From Candidatus Rhabdochlamydia sp. (lineage in GTDB: Bacteria; Chlamydiota; Chlamydiia; Chlamydiales; Rhabdochlamydiaceae): a stretch of 28,660 nucleotides of DNA. The notes beneath the pieces were generated by a model. That model worked only from the letters and a program-made list of their open reading frames with translations. It did no database searches and was not told the DNA's origin. The DNA lies in assembly GCA_030043815.1 (NCBI GenBank), contig JASHWX010000185.1:1-28660 (forward strand). Reading direction: 5' to 3'. Numbering within the stretch: the first letter of the stretch is position 1; each line of letters begins with the position of its first letter. Shown here one piece after another: positions 15,918 to 23,641 of this stretch. Position numbers and translations under genes: made by a program.

Positions 15918-15947
15918 ATATTAGATCAACTCAGGTTTGATTTTCAA
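15918..15947 (-). promoter_or_regulatory. Predicted promoter of the murF-ftsQ operon
   Basis: On the minus strand TTGAAA (15942-15947) and TAATAT (15918-15923) are 18 nt apart, which puts the transcript start about 20 nt before the murF ATG. It is the best match to a sigma70 (chlamydial sigma66) promoter in the murF upstream region. Confidence 0.6.
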
Positions 15948-15969
15948 CATGACAGCCTCAAAGAAATAC

Positions 15970-15999
15970 TTGAAAAAAAAAATTAAATAAAATTATTTA
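15970..15999 (+). promoter_or_regulatory. Possible promoter of the inverse autotransporter gene
   Basis: TTGAAA (15970-15975) is followed after 18 nt by TATTTA (15994-15999) in a very AT-rich stretch, about 23 nt before the ATG at 16023. The -35 lies in an A-rich run, so several registers are possible. Confidence 0.35.
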
Positions 16000-16022
16000 T
16001 AAAATTAAACGCGAGGTTTTTC

Positions 16023-18047
16023 ATGAATTGTATCAAAGCTGCCGCCATTCTCACCTATTTAAGCGTGTCTCCTGCCTTGCTTTTTGGTTTACAAAAGAAT
16101 GCGAAACAAACGGAACCATCCCCATCACCTTCTCAATGCAATGAAATGTCGCCTCCGACGCAGCGCGTTGAGGCCAAGCACATCGAATCGAAAGGCGTCG
16201 GTTATCAAAAAGGCTACACCAGCATCGAGGGCTTTTTCACCATCCCCTATACTCTAGATGGAGATTGGGTCCCTTTTCTGGACTTGAGAGGCCACATCTT
16301 CAATGACGGCAAAATGGCAGCCAATGCAGGGCTTGGGATCCGCTATTTGTGCGGCAATAGGGCATGGGGATTGAACTCATATTACGACTACCGAAACACC
16401 CATCGCTATCACTACAATCAAGTCGGATTTGGTTTTGAGAGCTTAGGAGAAATTTGGGACTGCCGCTTAAACGCCTACCTCCCTGTTGGAAAAAAAGAAA
16501 GTCATTTATACCGCACCCATTTCCATGAATTCAAAGGGCATTCGATCATTTTGTCCAGCCGCAAAGAAGTGGCGATGAAAGGAGGAAACGCTGAAGTCGG
16601 CGCCCATGCATTGCGCTTAAAAGATTATCAGCTGTACGCCGCAGCAGGCCCCTACTACTTTGAAAGGGAAGGAAAAGTGGCTTGGGGAGGCGAAGCACGT
16701 GTAGTGGCAACACTATTTGATTATCTCCGCCTTCAGGTAAGCGCCTCTTACGACAAAGTGTTCCATGGCATCGTCCAAGGAGAAGCGGCGTTTACTTATT
16801 CTTTCGGCGGAAAGCGAAAAATCAATCCTCGCAGCGGCTATGATGCTCAAAGCTGTGCAACCAGGGCTATGCTCGAAGAGAGAGCGCTGCAGCGCGTCGA
16901 CCGCAACGAAATCGTCGTCGTGACAAAGAAGCACGACCATAGAAAAGCGATCGATCCTACTACAGACAAACCCTATACAGTTTGGTTTGTCAACAACACC
17001 AGCCACAGCCAAGGCAGTTATGAGTCCCCCTTCAACACCCTTGCCGACGCAGAAAATATTTCCAATAACAATGACATCATCTACGTCTATCCTGGAGATG
17101 GCACAGATCAGGGAATGAACATGGGCATCGTCCTCAAAAACGGCCAGCAGCTTTGGGGCGCAGGGACCATTCAACAGCTTGACACGACATTAGGCTGGGT
17201 GAACGTCCCCGCTCATGCTGTGGGACGTCCTGCGATTTCCAACACATTTGCAGATCCAGCAACGCATTCAGCCGTTTATTTGAATTCAGGCAATAATGTT
17301 GTCTCCGGCTTAAATTGCATCGATAATTTCGGAGGAGCTAATCAAGCGAGCGGCTCTGATCAATCTGCTGGTATCCGTATCGACGCGGGACTGAATTACT
17401 TGATTAAGAACAATACGGCATACACCTTTACAAATAATACTGTACTGAGCCCAGGGGGGATCGGAATTCTTGTCTATGGTGGAGGGAATGTCACAATCAA
17501 TCACAATACAGCGATAGGGACAGACCAAGGCAATACATTTGGCATATGGTTCTATCCTCTAGCTTCTCCTCATCAAGGGTCCTTCATCATTTCCAATAAC
17601 CTCCTCACCGGCTTAAATGATAATTCCGGCCTCAATCGGGGAATGGATATTAATATTTTAGATACTCTAGGCAGTATTGTACCAGGAGTGACTGGAAATG
17701 TTGATGTATCGATTTTAAACAACACCTGCAATTCACAGTTGAACACCGCTCTCCCTTTCCAAATCGGCATTGCCATTGGAATCAATCCGCCTGCATCAAA
17801 TTTTGTGAATGTCGACGTGATCGGAAACTATGTCAACATGCCTGAAACAATGCCAGACCCCTATAATGGAGCCATTGGCGTCATCAACTTTGGGCCAGGA
17901 GTGTTGAATATCACTTTCCATGAAAACGTCTCCTTGACTCAAACTCAATTGCCCGTCGCAGGTTATAGCATTTTAAACGAAAGCACACCGGAAACGCTGA
18001 ACCTCGACTTCGGGTTCGACAACTTTGGGACCTACACGGAATTATAG
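16023..18047 (+). CDS. Inverse autotransporter-type outer-membrane protein with beta-helix passenger
   Basis: A 674-residue predicted surface protein. It starts with a Sec signal peptide (about 1-22) and a short Pro/Ser-rich spacer. Residues ~60-262 look like an inverse-autotransporter (type Ve) barrel: the strands NAGLGIRYL, WGLNSYYDYRNTH, YNQVGFGFES and WDCRLNAYLPVG follow the pattern of intimin/invasin barrels. A linker (263-318) with RVDRNEIVVV leads to a passenger from VWFVNN (~320) to the end, made of Asn-rich repeats such as NNTAYTFTNNTV, VTINHNTAIG, FIISNNLL and VSILNNT, typical of right-handed parallel beta-helices. No Chlamydiaceae Pmp motifs (GGAI, FxxN) and no C-terminal barrel are seen, so this is not a classical autotransporter. 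GAGG lies six bases before the ATG. It probably displays a carbohydrate-binding or adhesive domain; the ligand is unknown. Confidence 0.8.
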   Translation: MNCIKAAAILTYLSVSPALLFGLQKNAKQTEPSPSPSQCNEMSPPTQRVEAKHIESKGVGYQKGYTSIEGFFTIPYTLDGDWVPFLDLRGHIFNDGKMAANAGLGIRYLCGNRAWGLNSYYDYRNTHRYHYNQVGFGFESLGEIWDCRLNAYLPVGKKESHLYRTHFHEFKGHSIILSSRKEVAMKGGNAEVGAHALRLKDYQLYAAAGPYYFEREGKVAWGGEARVVATLFDYLRLQVSASYDKVFHGIVQGEAAFTYSFGGKRKINPRSGYDAQSCATRAMLEERALQRVDRNEIVVVTKKHDHRKAIDPTTDKPYTVWFVNNTSHSQGSYESPFNTLADAENISNNNDIIYVYPGDGTDQGMNMGIVLKNGQQLWGAGTIQQLDTTLGWVNVPAHAVGRPAISNTFADPATHSAVYLNSGNNVVSGLNCIDNFGGANQASGSDQSAGIRIDAGLNYLIKNNTAYTFTNNTVLSPGGIGILVYGGGNVTINHNTAIGTDQGNTFGIWFYPLASPHQGSFIISNNLLTGLNDNSGLNRGMDINILDTLGSIVPGVTGNVDVSILNNTCNSQLNTALPFQIGIAIGINPPASNFVNVDVIGNYVNMPETMPDPYNGAIGVINFGPGVLNITFHENVSLTQTQLPVAGYSILNESTPETLNLDFGFDNFGTYTEL

Positions 18048-18111
18048 ACGCGTCTCCAATTCTTAAATTCTCGCAGGCCAGAAGGATCGTTGCCTCACGT
18101 CGCAAATAAGT

Positions 18112-18140
18112 TTGATTTTTTTGGCAAAATAATCTAAAAT
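18112..18140 (+). promoter_or_regulatory. Predicted promoter of the HicAB-like pair
   Basis: TTGATT (18112-18117), 17 nt, TAAAAT (18135-18140), 24 nt before the small ORF at 18164. That ORF also has AAGGA six bases before its ATG. Confidence 0.55.
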
Positions 18141-18163
18141 ATCATCCAAAATAAGGACGACCA

Positions 18164-18289
18164 ATGGCCAAACCTTTAGAGGAAAGGCATTACTTTCAAT
18201 ACCTAAAAATGGTTGGTTGGAGACTAGAAAAAGGCAGTATTGATTATAAGTTATATGAGGATGGTCATGGCCACCGGGAAAAAAATTAA
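18164..18289 (+). CDS. Short HicA-like protein, probably a truncated toxin
   Basis: A 41-residue ORF with a good Shine-Dalgarno (AAGGA, six bases) and a promoter. The core YLKMVGWRLEKGSIDYKLY resembles the N-terminal half of HicA mRNA-interferase toxins, where a LLKKxGF...KGSHH pattern is usual. The catalytic histidine expected after Gly-Ser is replaced by Ile, and the second half of a normal ~60-80-residue toxin is missing. The last 23 nt overlap the start of the HicB-like gene. It is therefore either an inactive remnant, a divergent small toxin, or a leader peptide coupling translation to the antitoxin. The similarity is read by eye and is weak. Confidence 0.5.
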   Translation: MAKPLEERHYFQYLKMVGWRLEKGSIDYKLYEDGHGHREKN

Positions 18290-18662
18290 AGCGCATCTCA
18301 AATTAGCTCTTGAAGAGATCGGTGAAATCAAGCCCTGGTTTGACAAAGAAGTCAATGCATGGGTATTTAGTCATCCTTTATATCCAGTTGAATATGCTGG
18401 AGACAGCAAAAAAGACGTTATAAAAAATTATCCACTGTATCTCAAAGATTTCATCGAAGAAAGACTCAAGCGCAACCTTTCCCCTATTGTTGAGAAAAAA
18501 ACTAAAGGCCGTGGTGGTAAACGCAAAGGAGCAGGCAGACCTAAAGGAACCAAAAAAGAACTCACAAAAAGAATTTCTCTTCCAAAAGATGTTGCAGAGT
18601 GGATTAGCAATCCTCGGTCTATTTCTTCTGTTCGTCAATTAATCGCTAAATGCAGACATTGA
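18267..18662 (+). CDS. HicB-like antitoxin with GRP-type and RHH-like C-terminus
   Basis: A 131-residue protein. Residues ~22-72 (PWFDKEVNAWVF, YPVEYAGDSKKDVIKNYPLYL) match the HicB fold, a partial RNase-H-like domain that binds HicA. A basic hinge GRGGKRKGAGRPKG (81-94) resembles an AT-hook. The end (KRISLPKDVAEWI, ~101-113) looks like the strand-helix start of a ribbon-helix-helix DNA-binding domain, so it may repress its own promoter. The frame is open from 18240, but the ATG at 18267 has GAGG at six bases spacing and is preferred; 18261 is too close to it. It overlaps the 41-residue HicA-like ORF and, tail to tail, the GNAT gene by 17 nt. Confidence 0.7.
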   Translation: MATGKKIKAHLKLALEEIGEIKPWFDKEVNAWVFSHPLYPVEYAGDSKKDVIKNYPLYLKDFIEERLKRNLSPIVEKKTKGRGGKRKGAGRPKGTKKELTKRISLPKDVAEWISNPRSISSVRQLIAKCRH

Positions 18663-19272
18663 TCGAATAAAACTTGCGCGCTGCATTGTATTCCGGGACC
18701 TCTCTTTCTCCGTCAAATTTCATCCCTAATTTTTCTAAGATTTTCCATGACCCTTCGTTATCGGGACGCGCTGTTGCCATAATCTTTCGCAGCTTTTCTC
18801 CTTTGACAAAGTGACCTTCTCGTACTGCCGCTGGAGCATAATCCTTCACGATTGCAAGAGCTGCCTCTGTCCCAAATCCTTGCCGCCAAAACTCACTAAA
18901 CCCGAGTCCCGAGAGTTGTGCCACTCCAGGCTCATAAGGAGTCAAAGCAACAATGCCGAGAAAATCTCCCGTCCGGTTGAGCACGGCAAGTCTGTCATAA
19001 GGGTTTCGCTCTTTTCGCTGCTTTGCATAGCCATTGAAGGAAGCTCTGACTTTTTCTGCAGTCAGGATGTGCCCGTCATTGAGTTTTTCCATGACATCTT
19101 TGTCTCCTAAAAGACGGCAAGCGGGTTCATAGTCAACCTCTTCCATGGAACGGATGTGAAGCCGAGGCGTATCGATGCTCACTCCGAGAATGTTAGTCGT
19201 ATCTTCGATTTTAAAACAAATTGAGGCCTGAATTCCGTGATAAGAGCTCTGGTATCGATAAATCGTTGCCAT
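18646..19272 (-). CDS. GNAT-family N-acetyltransferase
   Basis: A 208-residue acetyltransferase of the RimJ/RimL type, which transfers acetyl from acetyl-CoA to an amino group, often a protein N-terminus. After a ~30-residue lead, TPRLHIRSMEEVDYEPACRLL opens the fold, FLGIVALTPYEP forms the central strands, WRQGFGTEAALAIV is the acetyl-CoA pyrophosphate loop, and ATARPDNEGSWKILEKLGMK is the closing helix typical of the family. The frame extends to 19374, but the ATG at 19272 has GGAG seven bases upstream and avoids the tRNA promoter region. The substrate is unknown. It is convergent with the HicB-like gene. Confidence 0.85.
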   Translation of the reverse strand: MATIYRYQSSYHGIQASICFKIEDTTNILGVSIDTPRLHIRSMEEVDYEPACRLLGDKDVMEKLNDGHILTAEKVRASFNGYAKQRKERNPYDRLAVLNRTGDFLGIVALTPYEPGVAQLSGLGFSEFWRQGFGTEAALAIVKDYAPAAVREGHFVKGEKLRKIMATARPDNEGSWKILEKLGMKFDGEREVPEYNAARKFYSINVCI

Positions 19273-19348
19273 AGGTGCGCTCCGTAAAATAGATATGAAA
19301 TTATGAAACTTCAGCAGCTTTTTTAAAAATGCTAAATATTTTTTACAG

Positions 19349-19377
19349 TTGACCGCAGACAGCAATTCGAGCATACT
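19349..19377 (+). promoter_or_regulatory. Predicted promoter of tRNA-Cys
   Basis: TTGACC (19349-19354), 17 nt, CATACT (19372-19377). Transcription would start about ten bases before the mature tRNA, as is usual for tRNA genes, and may continue into rsmI. Confidence 0.5.
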
Positions 19378-19393
19378 TTTTGCTTAAATAATT

Positions 19394-19468
19394 GGTGGCA
19401 TCGCCAAGCGGTAAGGCAGGAGCCTGCAAAGCTCCCATTCCCCAGTTCAAATCTGGGTGCCACCTCCA
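19394..19468 (+). tRNA. tRNA-Cys (GCA)
   Basis: A complete cloverleaf can be drawn. The acceptor stem pairs GGTGGCA with TGCCACC, followed by the discriminator T and an encoded CCA (19466-19468). The D-arm is GCC...GGC. The anticodon stem GGAGC/GCTCC encloses CTGCAAA with anticodon GCA, and the T-arm is CCCAG-TTCAAAT-CTGGG. The U73 discriminator is the identity base for cysteine. It lies five bases before rsmI. Confidence 0.97.
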
Positions 19469-19473
19469 ATTCT

Positions 19474-20283
19474 ATGTTATATTTAGTAGCTACCCCGATC
19501 GGCAACTTGGCCGACATGACTTTTCGCGCCGCCGAAGTGCTCGCGCGCTGCGATTACATTTTATGCGAAGACACACGCCACTCCCGTGTGCTGCTAGACC
19601 ATTATGCGATCAAGGCTCCCCTTAAGCCCTTTCATCGATTTAACGAATCCCGCTCGAGCGATGGAGTGATTGCTGATCTCAAAGAGGGAAAGTCCATTGC
19701 GTTAATCTCCGATGCGGGGACGCCTTTGCTAGCCGACCCTGGGCAAAACATCGTTCAACGCTGCCGCCAAGAGGGGATTCCTGTCACAGCAATCCCTGGG
19801 CCTTGCGCAGTGATCGATGCATGGGTATTGTCCGGCTTTGCTGAGCCTTTTCAGTTCATCGGCTTTTTGCCCAAGAAGGAAAAGGAATTGCAAACGGTTC
19901 TTGCGCAAGCGATGTTTTATCCCGGCACAACCCTTGCGTATGAGACTCCCCATCGAATTATAGATACATTGGAAATGATCAATGGCATTTCGCCTGAGAG
20001 GCAGCTCTGCATTGCCCGCGAGCTCACCAAACTGCATGAAGAGTGCTTAAGAGGCACGGCAAAAGAAATTTTGGCTCAACTTAAACCCCGCGGAGAAATC
20101 GTCCTGCTCATCAGCCCGCCTAAAGAAAATCTTTTCTTTTCAAATCTTTCTTTGCAAGAGCTTGTCGAGATGATGCAAAATGACTTGAACTTAAGCAAGT
20201 TGGAAGCGATCAAAATGGCCGCTCAGCTCCATCAGGTTCCTAAGCGGGAAGTTTATAATAAATTCTTCCGAAATAACGATTAA
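19474..20283 (+). CDS. rsmI: 16S rRNA (cytidine1402-2'-O)-methyltransferase
   Basis: A 269-residue tetrapyrrole-methylase-fold enzyme that methylates the 2'-O of C1402 in the ribosomal P site, using S-adenosylmethionine. The N-terminus LYLVATPIGNLADMTFRA, the motif CEDTRHSRVLL, SDAGTPLLADPG and IPGPCAVIDAW are diagnostic. The later ETPHRIIDTLE and ARELTKLHEE are also typical. The length is close to the family (about 280). It starts just after tRNA-Cys and is followed 20 nt later by coaX, so tRNA-Cys, rsmI, coaX and groEL may share a transcript. Confidence 0.96.
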   Translation: MLYLVATPIGNLADMTFRAAEVLARCDYILCEDTRHSRVLLDHYAIKAPLKPFHRFNESRSSDGVIADLKEGKSIALISDAGTPLLADPGQNIVQRCRQEGIPVTAIPGPCAVIDAWVLSGFAEPFQFIGFLPKKEKELQTVLAQAMFYPGTTLAYETPHRIIDTLEMINGISPERQLCIARELTKLHEECLRGTAKEILAQLKPRGEIVLLISPPKENLFFSNLSLQELVEMMQNDLNLSKLEAIKMAAQLHQVPKREVYNKFFRNND

Positions 20284-20303
20284 TCTCCTATACTCTAGTC
20301 CCT

Positions 20304-21098
20304 ATGACATTAGACCTTGTTATCGATATAGGGAACACCCGCATCAAAGGCGGAATATTCGAAGAAAAGAAACTCGTCGATTCATTCGCCTTTGCTGTTG
20401 AAACGATGGCATCAGAAATTCTATTGCAGCATTTACAGGGAAAACCGATCAAAAATGTGCTGATCTCGTCGGTCAATGCCAAAGCGGAAGACTCTGTGAA
20501 GTACTATCTCCAGCAGCACAAAATCGATTTCATTCTCCTCGATTATTCCACGCTCAAGCTGGGCCTGGACGTCGACGAGCCTGAAGCCCTTGGACACGAC
20601 CGCATCGCCAATTCTTATGGAGCGCTCGCGCGGTTTCCTATCAATGACTGCATCGTTGTCGACATCGGGACGGCGATCACTGTCGATTACGTCGCAAAAG
20701 AAGGGCGCTACAAGGGCGGTATGATCTACGTCGGCGCGTTGCTCTCGGCAAAAGCCCTATCCCTTTACACCGATAAACTGCCTCTCGTTCAACTCAAAAA
20801 GCCGGACTCTCCTCTGGCCAAGACGACAGAGACGCATTTGCAAAGCGGCATTTATTACGGCCAGCTCGGCGCTATCGAACGGATGATCGATGAGCTCAGG
20901 CAAACCTCTACCGCTCCCAGTTCCATCAAAGTGATCGCAACAGGCGGGGCCACTCAAATCAATGAGAAGGATGTCTCCTTTGAAAAAGTCAGCTTGATCG
21001 AAGACTTGAAGGAACTTGTCGATTACATTGATCCGCACCTGACCCTGTTGGGCTTGCGCGAAATCCTTTATGAAACACTCTCTAAAAAGAAGGAATAA
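20304..21098 (+). CDS. coaX: Type III pantothenate kinase
   Basis: A 264-residue ASKHA-fold kinase that phosphorylates pantothenate, the first step of coenzyme A synthesis. The phosphate-1 motif DIGNTRIKGGIF is at residues ~7-18, GHDRIANSYGAL carries the catalytic Asp, and DIGTAITVDYV is the phosphate-2 motif; ATGGATQ follows near residue 214. Type III enzymes resist feedback by CoA and need a monovalent cation. The groEL start lies three bases after its stop, an unexpected pairing that points to co-transcription. Confidence 0.94.
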   Translation: MTLDLVIDIGNTRIKGGIFEEKKLVDSFAFAVETMASEILLQHLQGKPIKNVLISSVNAKAEDSVKYYLQQHKIDFILLDYSTLKLGLDVDEPEALGHDRIANSYGALARFPINDCIVVDIGTAITVDYVAKEGRYKGGMIYVGALLSAKALSLYTDKLPLVQLKKPDSPLAKTTETHLQSGIYYGQLGAIERMIDELRQTSTAPSSIKVIATGGATQINEKDVSFEKVSLIEDLKELVDYIDPHLTLLGLREILYETLSKKKE

Positions 21099-21101
21099 AC
21101 T

Positions 21102-22706
21102 ATGAGTACACCTAAGGAACTGATTTTTGAAGAAGAAGCCAGAAATAAGCTGCGCGAAGGGATCGACAAACTTGCCGATGTCGTCGGCGTCACGCTCGGT
21201 CCAAATGGGCGCAATGTCGGCTTGCAGGCTTCTTGGGGCGCTCCCAAAATCACCAATGATGGAAACAGCATTGTCAAAGACATCGAGCTCAAGGACCAAT
21301 ACGCCAACATGGGCATCTCGCTCGGCAAAGAAGTCGCGAGCAAAATGAAAGAAAAATGCGGCGACGGAACGACGACGAGCATTCTCCTGCTGCGCGCCCT
21401 CGTCCAAAACGGCGTCAAGAACATCGCATCCGGCGCCTCTCCTATCACGCTCAAGCGCGGCATGGACAAAGCCGTCGAAGCGGTCGTCAAAGAGATCGAG
21501 TCGGCCTCCATCGCGATCAAAAGCGACAAAGAGACCAAAAATATCGCCGTCGCCTCTGCTTCGGGGCATGAAGAAATCGGCAGCTTGATCGCAGAAGCCG
21601 TTAAAAAAGTCGGCAAAGCAGGCGTGATTACCATCGAAGAGGGCAAAAGCACCGATACGACGATTGAAATGGTCGAAGGGATGCAATTTGACCGCGGCTA
21701 CGTCAGCGCCTATTTCTGCACAAAAGCTGAGAACATGTCAGTGGAAATGAGCGATGCGAAAATCCTTATCACTGACAAAAAGATCTCCTCTGTCCAGGAA
21801 ATCCTTCCCATTCTGCAAGCGGTTGCCTCATCTGCTACGGAATTACTGATCATTGCCGAAGACATCGAAGGCGATGCGCTCTCCACGCTTGTCGTCAATA
21901 AAATCCGCGGCAGCCTTAAAGTCTGCGCCGTTAAAGCCCCAGGCTTTGGCGACCGTCGCAAAGCAATGCTCGAAGACATCGCCATCTTGACCGGGGGCAC
22001 TCTCGTCTCTGAAGAGACAGGAATGTCGCTGAAAGACGCCGGCATCGACGTCCTCGGCTCCGCAGAGAAAATTTTAGTCACCAAAGAGAAGACCACTCTT
22101 GTGGGAGGCCATGGCAATCACAAGGACATTCAAGCCCGCGTCAAGCAAATCGAAGCTGAAAGCGCAAAAGCGACCAGCTCGTACGACAAGGAAAAGCTCG
22201 ATGAGCGCAAGGCAAAGCTCAGCGGCGGCGTCGCAGTCATCCGCGTCGGTGCAGCGACAGAGCCTGAAATGAAGCAGAAAAAACAGATGTTCGAAGACAG
22301 CTTGAATTCTACACGCGCTGCCATCGAAGAAGGCATCGTCATCGGCGGGGGATGCGCCCTGCTTCGGGCAAGCAAATCGGCCCAAGGGGCATTGAAACTA
22401 GATGGGGATGAGGCCATTGGCGCTACCATCGTTTTCAAAGCCTGTGAAGCGCCGTTCAAGCAGATCGTCTCCAACACGGGCCTCGATAGTTCCATCATAT
22501 TCGACCAAGTGCTCGTCCAAGGCCCCCATTTTGGATTCAATGCATTGACGATGAACATCGAAGACTTGCTTAACTCCGGCGTCGTCGATCCGGCAAAAGT
22601 GGTCAAGAATGCCCTCCGCTTCGCCGTTTCCACAGCAGGAGTCGTCCTTCTCTCAGAAGCCCTCATCGGCAACGCTCCCGAAGACACTGAAGAAGAAAGT
22701 AAATAA
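21102..22706 (+). CDS. groEL: 60-kDa chaperonin GroEL paralogue
   Basis: A 534-residue chaperonin. The nucleotide site is conserved: TLGPNGRNV (31-39, with Asn for the usual Lys), NDGNS with Asp53, GDGTTT with Asp88, the FEDSL Asp and GIVIGGGCAL, and Asp in GVVDPAKV. The apical APGFGDRRKAML region is intact, so ATP hydrolysis and co-chaperonin binding look possible. The usual Gly-Gly-Met C-terminal tail is absent; it ends in an acidic EDTEEESK. There is no groES beside it, and coaX precedes it by three bases. Chlamydiae carry several groEL copies, and this is probably an accessory one rather than the groESL housekeeping copy. Confidence 0.93.
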   Translation: MSTPKELIFEEEARNKLREGIDKLADVVGVTLGPNGRNVGLQASWGAPKITNDGNSIVKDIELKDQYANMGISLGKEVASKMKEKCGDGTTTSILLLRALVQNGVKNIASGASPITLKRGMDKAVEAVVKEIESASIAIKSDKETKNIAVASASGHEEIGSLIAEAVKKVGKAGVITIEEGKSTDTTIEMVEGMQFDRGYVSAYFCTKAENMSVEMSDAKILITDKKISSVQEILPILQAVASSATELLIIAEDIEGDALSTLVVNKIRGSLKVCAVKAPGFGDRRKAMLEDIAILTGGTLVSEETGMSLKDAGIDVLGSAEKILVTKEKTTLVGGHGNHKDIQARVKQIEAESAKATSSYDKEKLDERKAKLSGGVAVIRVGAATEPEMKQKKQMFEDSLNSTRAAIEEGIVIGGGCALLRASKSAQGALKLDGDEAIGATIVFKACEAPFKQIVSNTGLDSSIIFDQVLVQGPHFGFNALTMNIEDLLNSGVVDPAKVVKNALRFAVSTAGVVLLSEALIGNAPEDTEEESK

Positions 22707-22717
22707 TCTTTGTGATA

Positions 22718-22743
22718 TACCCTTGGGTTTAAACCCAAGGGTA
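22718..22743. repeat. 26-nt loopless palindrome between groEL and the glycosyltransferase
   Basis: A perfect 26-nt palindrome (TACCCTTGGG TTTAAA CCCAAGGGTA) with GTTTAAAC at its centre. It lies 11 nt after the groEL stop and ends 7 nt before the next ATG; its right arm contains AAGGG, the only Shine-Dalgarno-like bases for that gene. There is no T-tract after it. It may end groEL transcription in part or mask the downstream start. In design it resembles the palindromes of the 96-nt repeat, but the sequence differs. Confidence 0.75.
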
Positions 22744-22750
22744 GTGAACT

Positions 22751-23641
22751 ATGAAAACAGCGGCTGTCCTTCCTGCATTCGGCATCGGCGATGCATTACT
22801 CATGATGATCGCCTCCCATCAGCTCAAGCTTCAGGGATACAAGGTAACGACCTTCCACCAAGCTCTTCCTGAATTGGCGAATTGGTTCCCAGACCATCAA
22901 ATCGAGCCTTCCTACTCTACACTCGATGCCTTCGACCTCATCATCGCCGAAAACGACAACTCCCCCAAAATCAAACAGCTCATCGAATCGTACCGCCCTC
23001 GCCTCTCTATCTTTTACCCCACCTATTCGAAAGAGAAACACGGCCCATTGCACCTGCTCGACCGCATCTTCGATGAGCATCGTCCCATGGCGGATAATAT
23101 CGCTGAAGCCATGGCCTCGTTCTTTTCCCTTCCAGTCCCCTCCAAATACAACGGCCTGATCCTCCCCGATACTCCGCGCAATTCAAAACAGGTCCTCATT
23201 CATCCCACAAGCCGTTCCGTTTCAAAAAATTGGAATGCCAAAGGATTTATCAAAGTCGCCCGCAAACTTAAACACCTCGATTTCACCCCCGTCTTTTGCG
23301 TCAGCCCCCAAGAGCAATCGCAATGGGAATTTGTTGCGGAGGAAGGATTCACTTTGGTATGCCCTCCCAACCTCTCCCATCTTGCGATGCTCGTTCATGA
23401 ATCTGCCGCAGTGATCGGAAACGATTCATCGGTCGGCCATTTAGCTTCCAATTTGGACGTTCCCACATTGATCATCGCAGATGATGAACAGAGAATGCGC
23501 CTATGGCGCCCCGGATGGCGGCAAGGGAATCTCGTCCTGCCGCCCCGTTATCTACCTGATTGGAAATTGTTAAGACTCAATTGGCAGCACTTCATATCCC
23601 CCAGCAAAGTCCTCAAGAACTTCTTACGCTGCTCTTCTTGA
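22751..23641 (+). CDS. Glycosyltransferase family 9 (heptosyltransferase-like) protein
   Basis: A 296-residue protein with a GT-B fold typical of ADP-heptose:LPS heptosyltransferases. The N-terminus LPAFGIGDALLMMIA matches the family's GDxL start, HPTSRSVSKNW is the nucleotide-sugar site with the Lys and Trp after the Ser-rich turn, and GNDSSVGHLASNLDVPTL is the diagnostic C-terminal GNDSG-like motif. It is shorter than the usual 320-350 residues. Donor and acceptor are unknown; lipooligosaccharide or surface glycan decoration is likely. It ends convergently with the next gene, overlapping it by 18 nt. Confidence 0.82.
   Translation: MKTAAVLPAFGIGDALLMMIASHQLKLQGYKVTTFHQALPELANWFPDHQIEPSYSTLDAFDLIIAENDNSPKIKQLIESYRPRLSIFYPTYSKEKHGPLHLLDRIFDEHRPMADNIAEAMASFFSLPVPSKYNGLILPDTPRNSKQVLIHPTSRSVSKNWNAKGFIKVARKLKHLDFTPVFCVSPQEQSQWEFVAEEGFTLVCPPNLSHLAMLVHESAAVIGNDSSVGHLASNLDVPTLIIADDEQRMRLWRPGWRQGNLVLPPRYLPDWKLLRLNWQHFISPSKVLKNFLRCSS

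Noticed and set aside
20757..21686. 309-residue minus-strand ORF across coaX and groEL
   Set aside because: It is an antisense shadow of two well-conserved genes with skewed composition and no recognisable domain or start signal.
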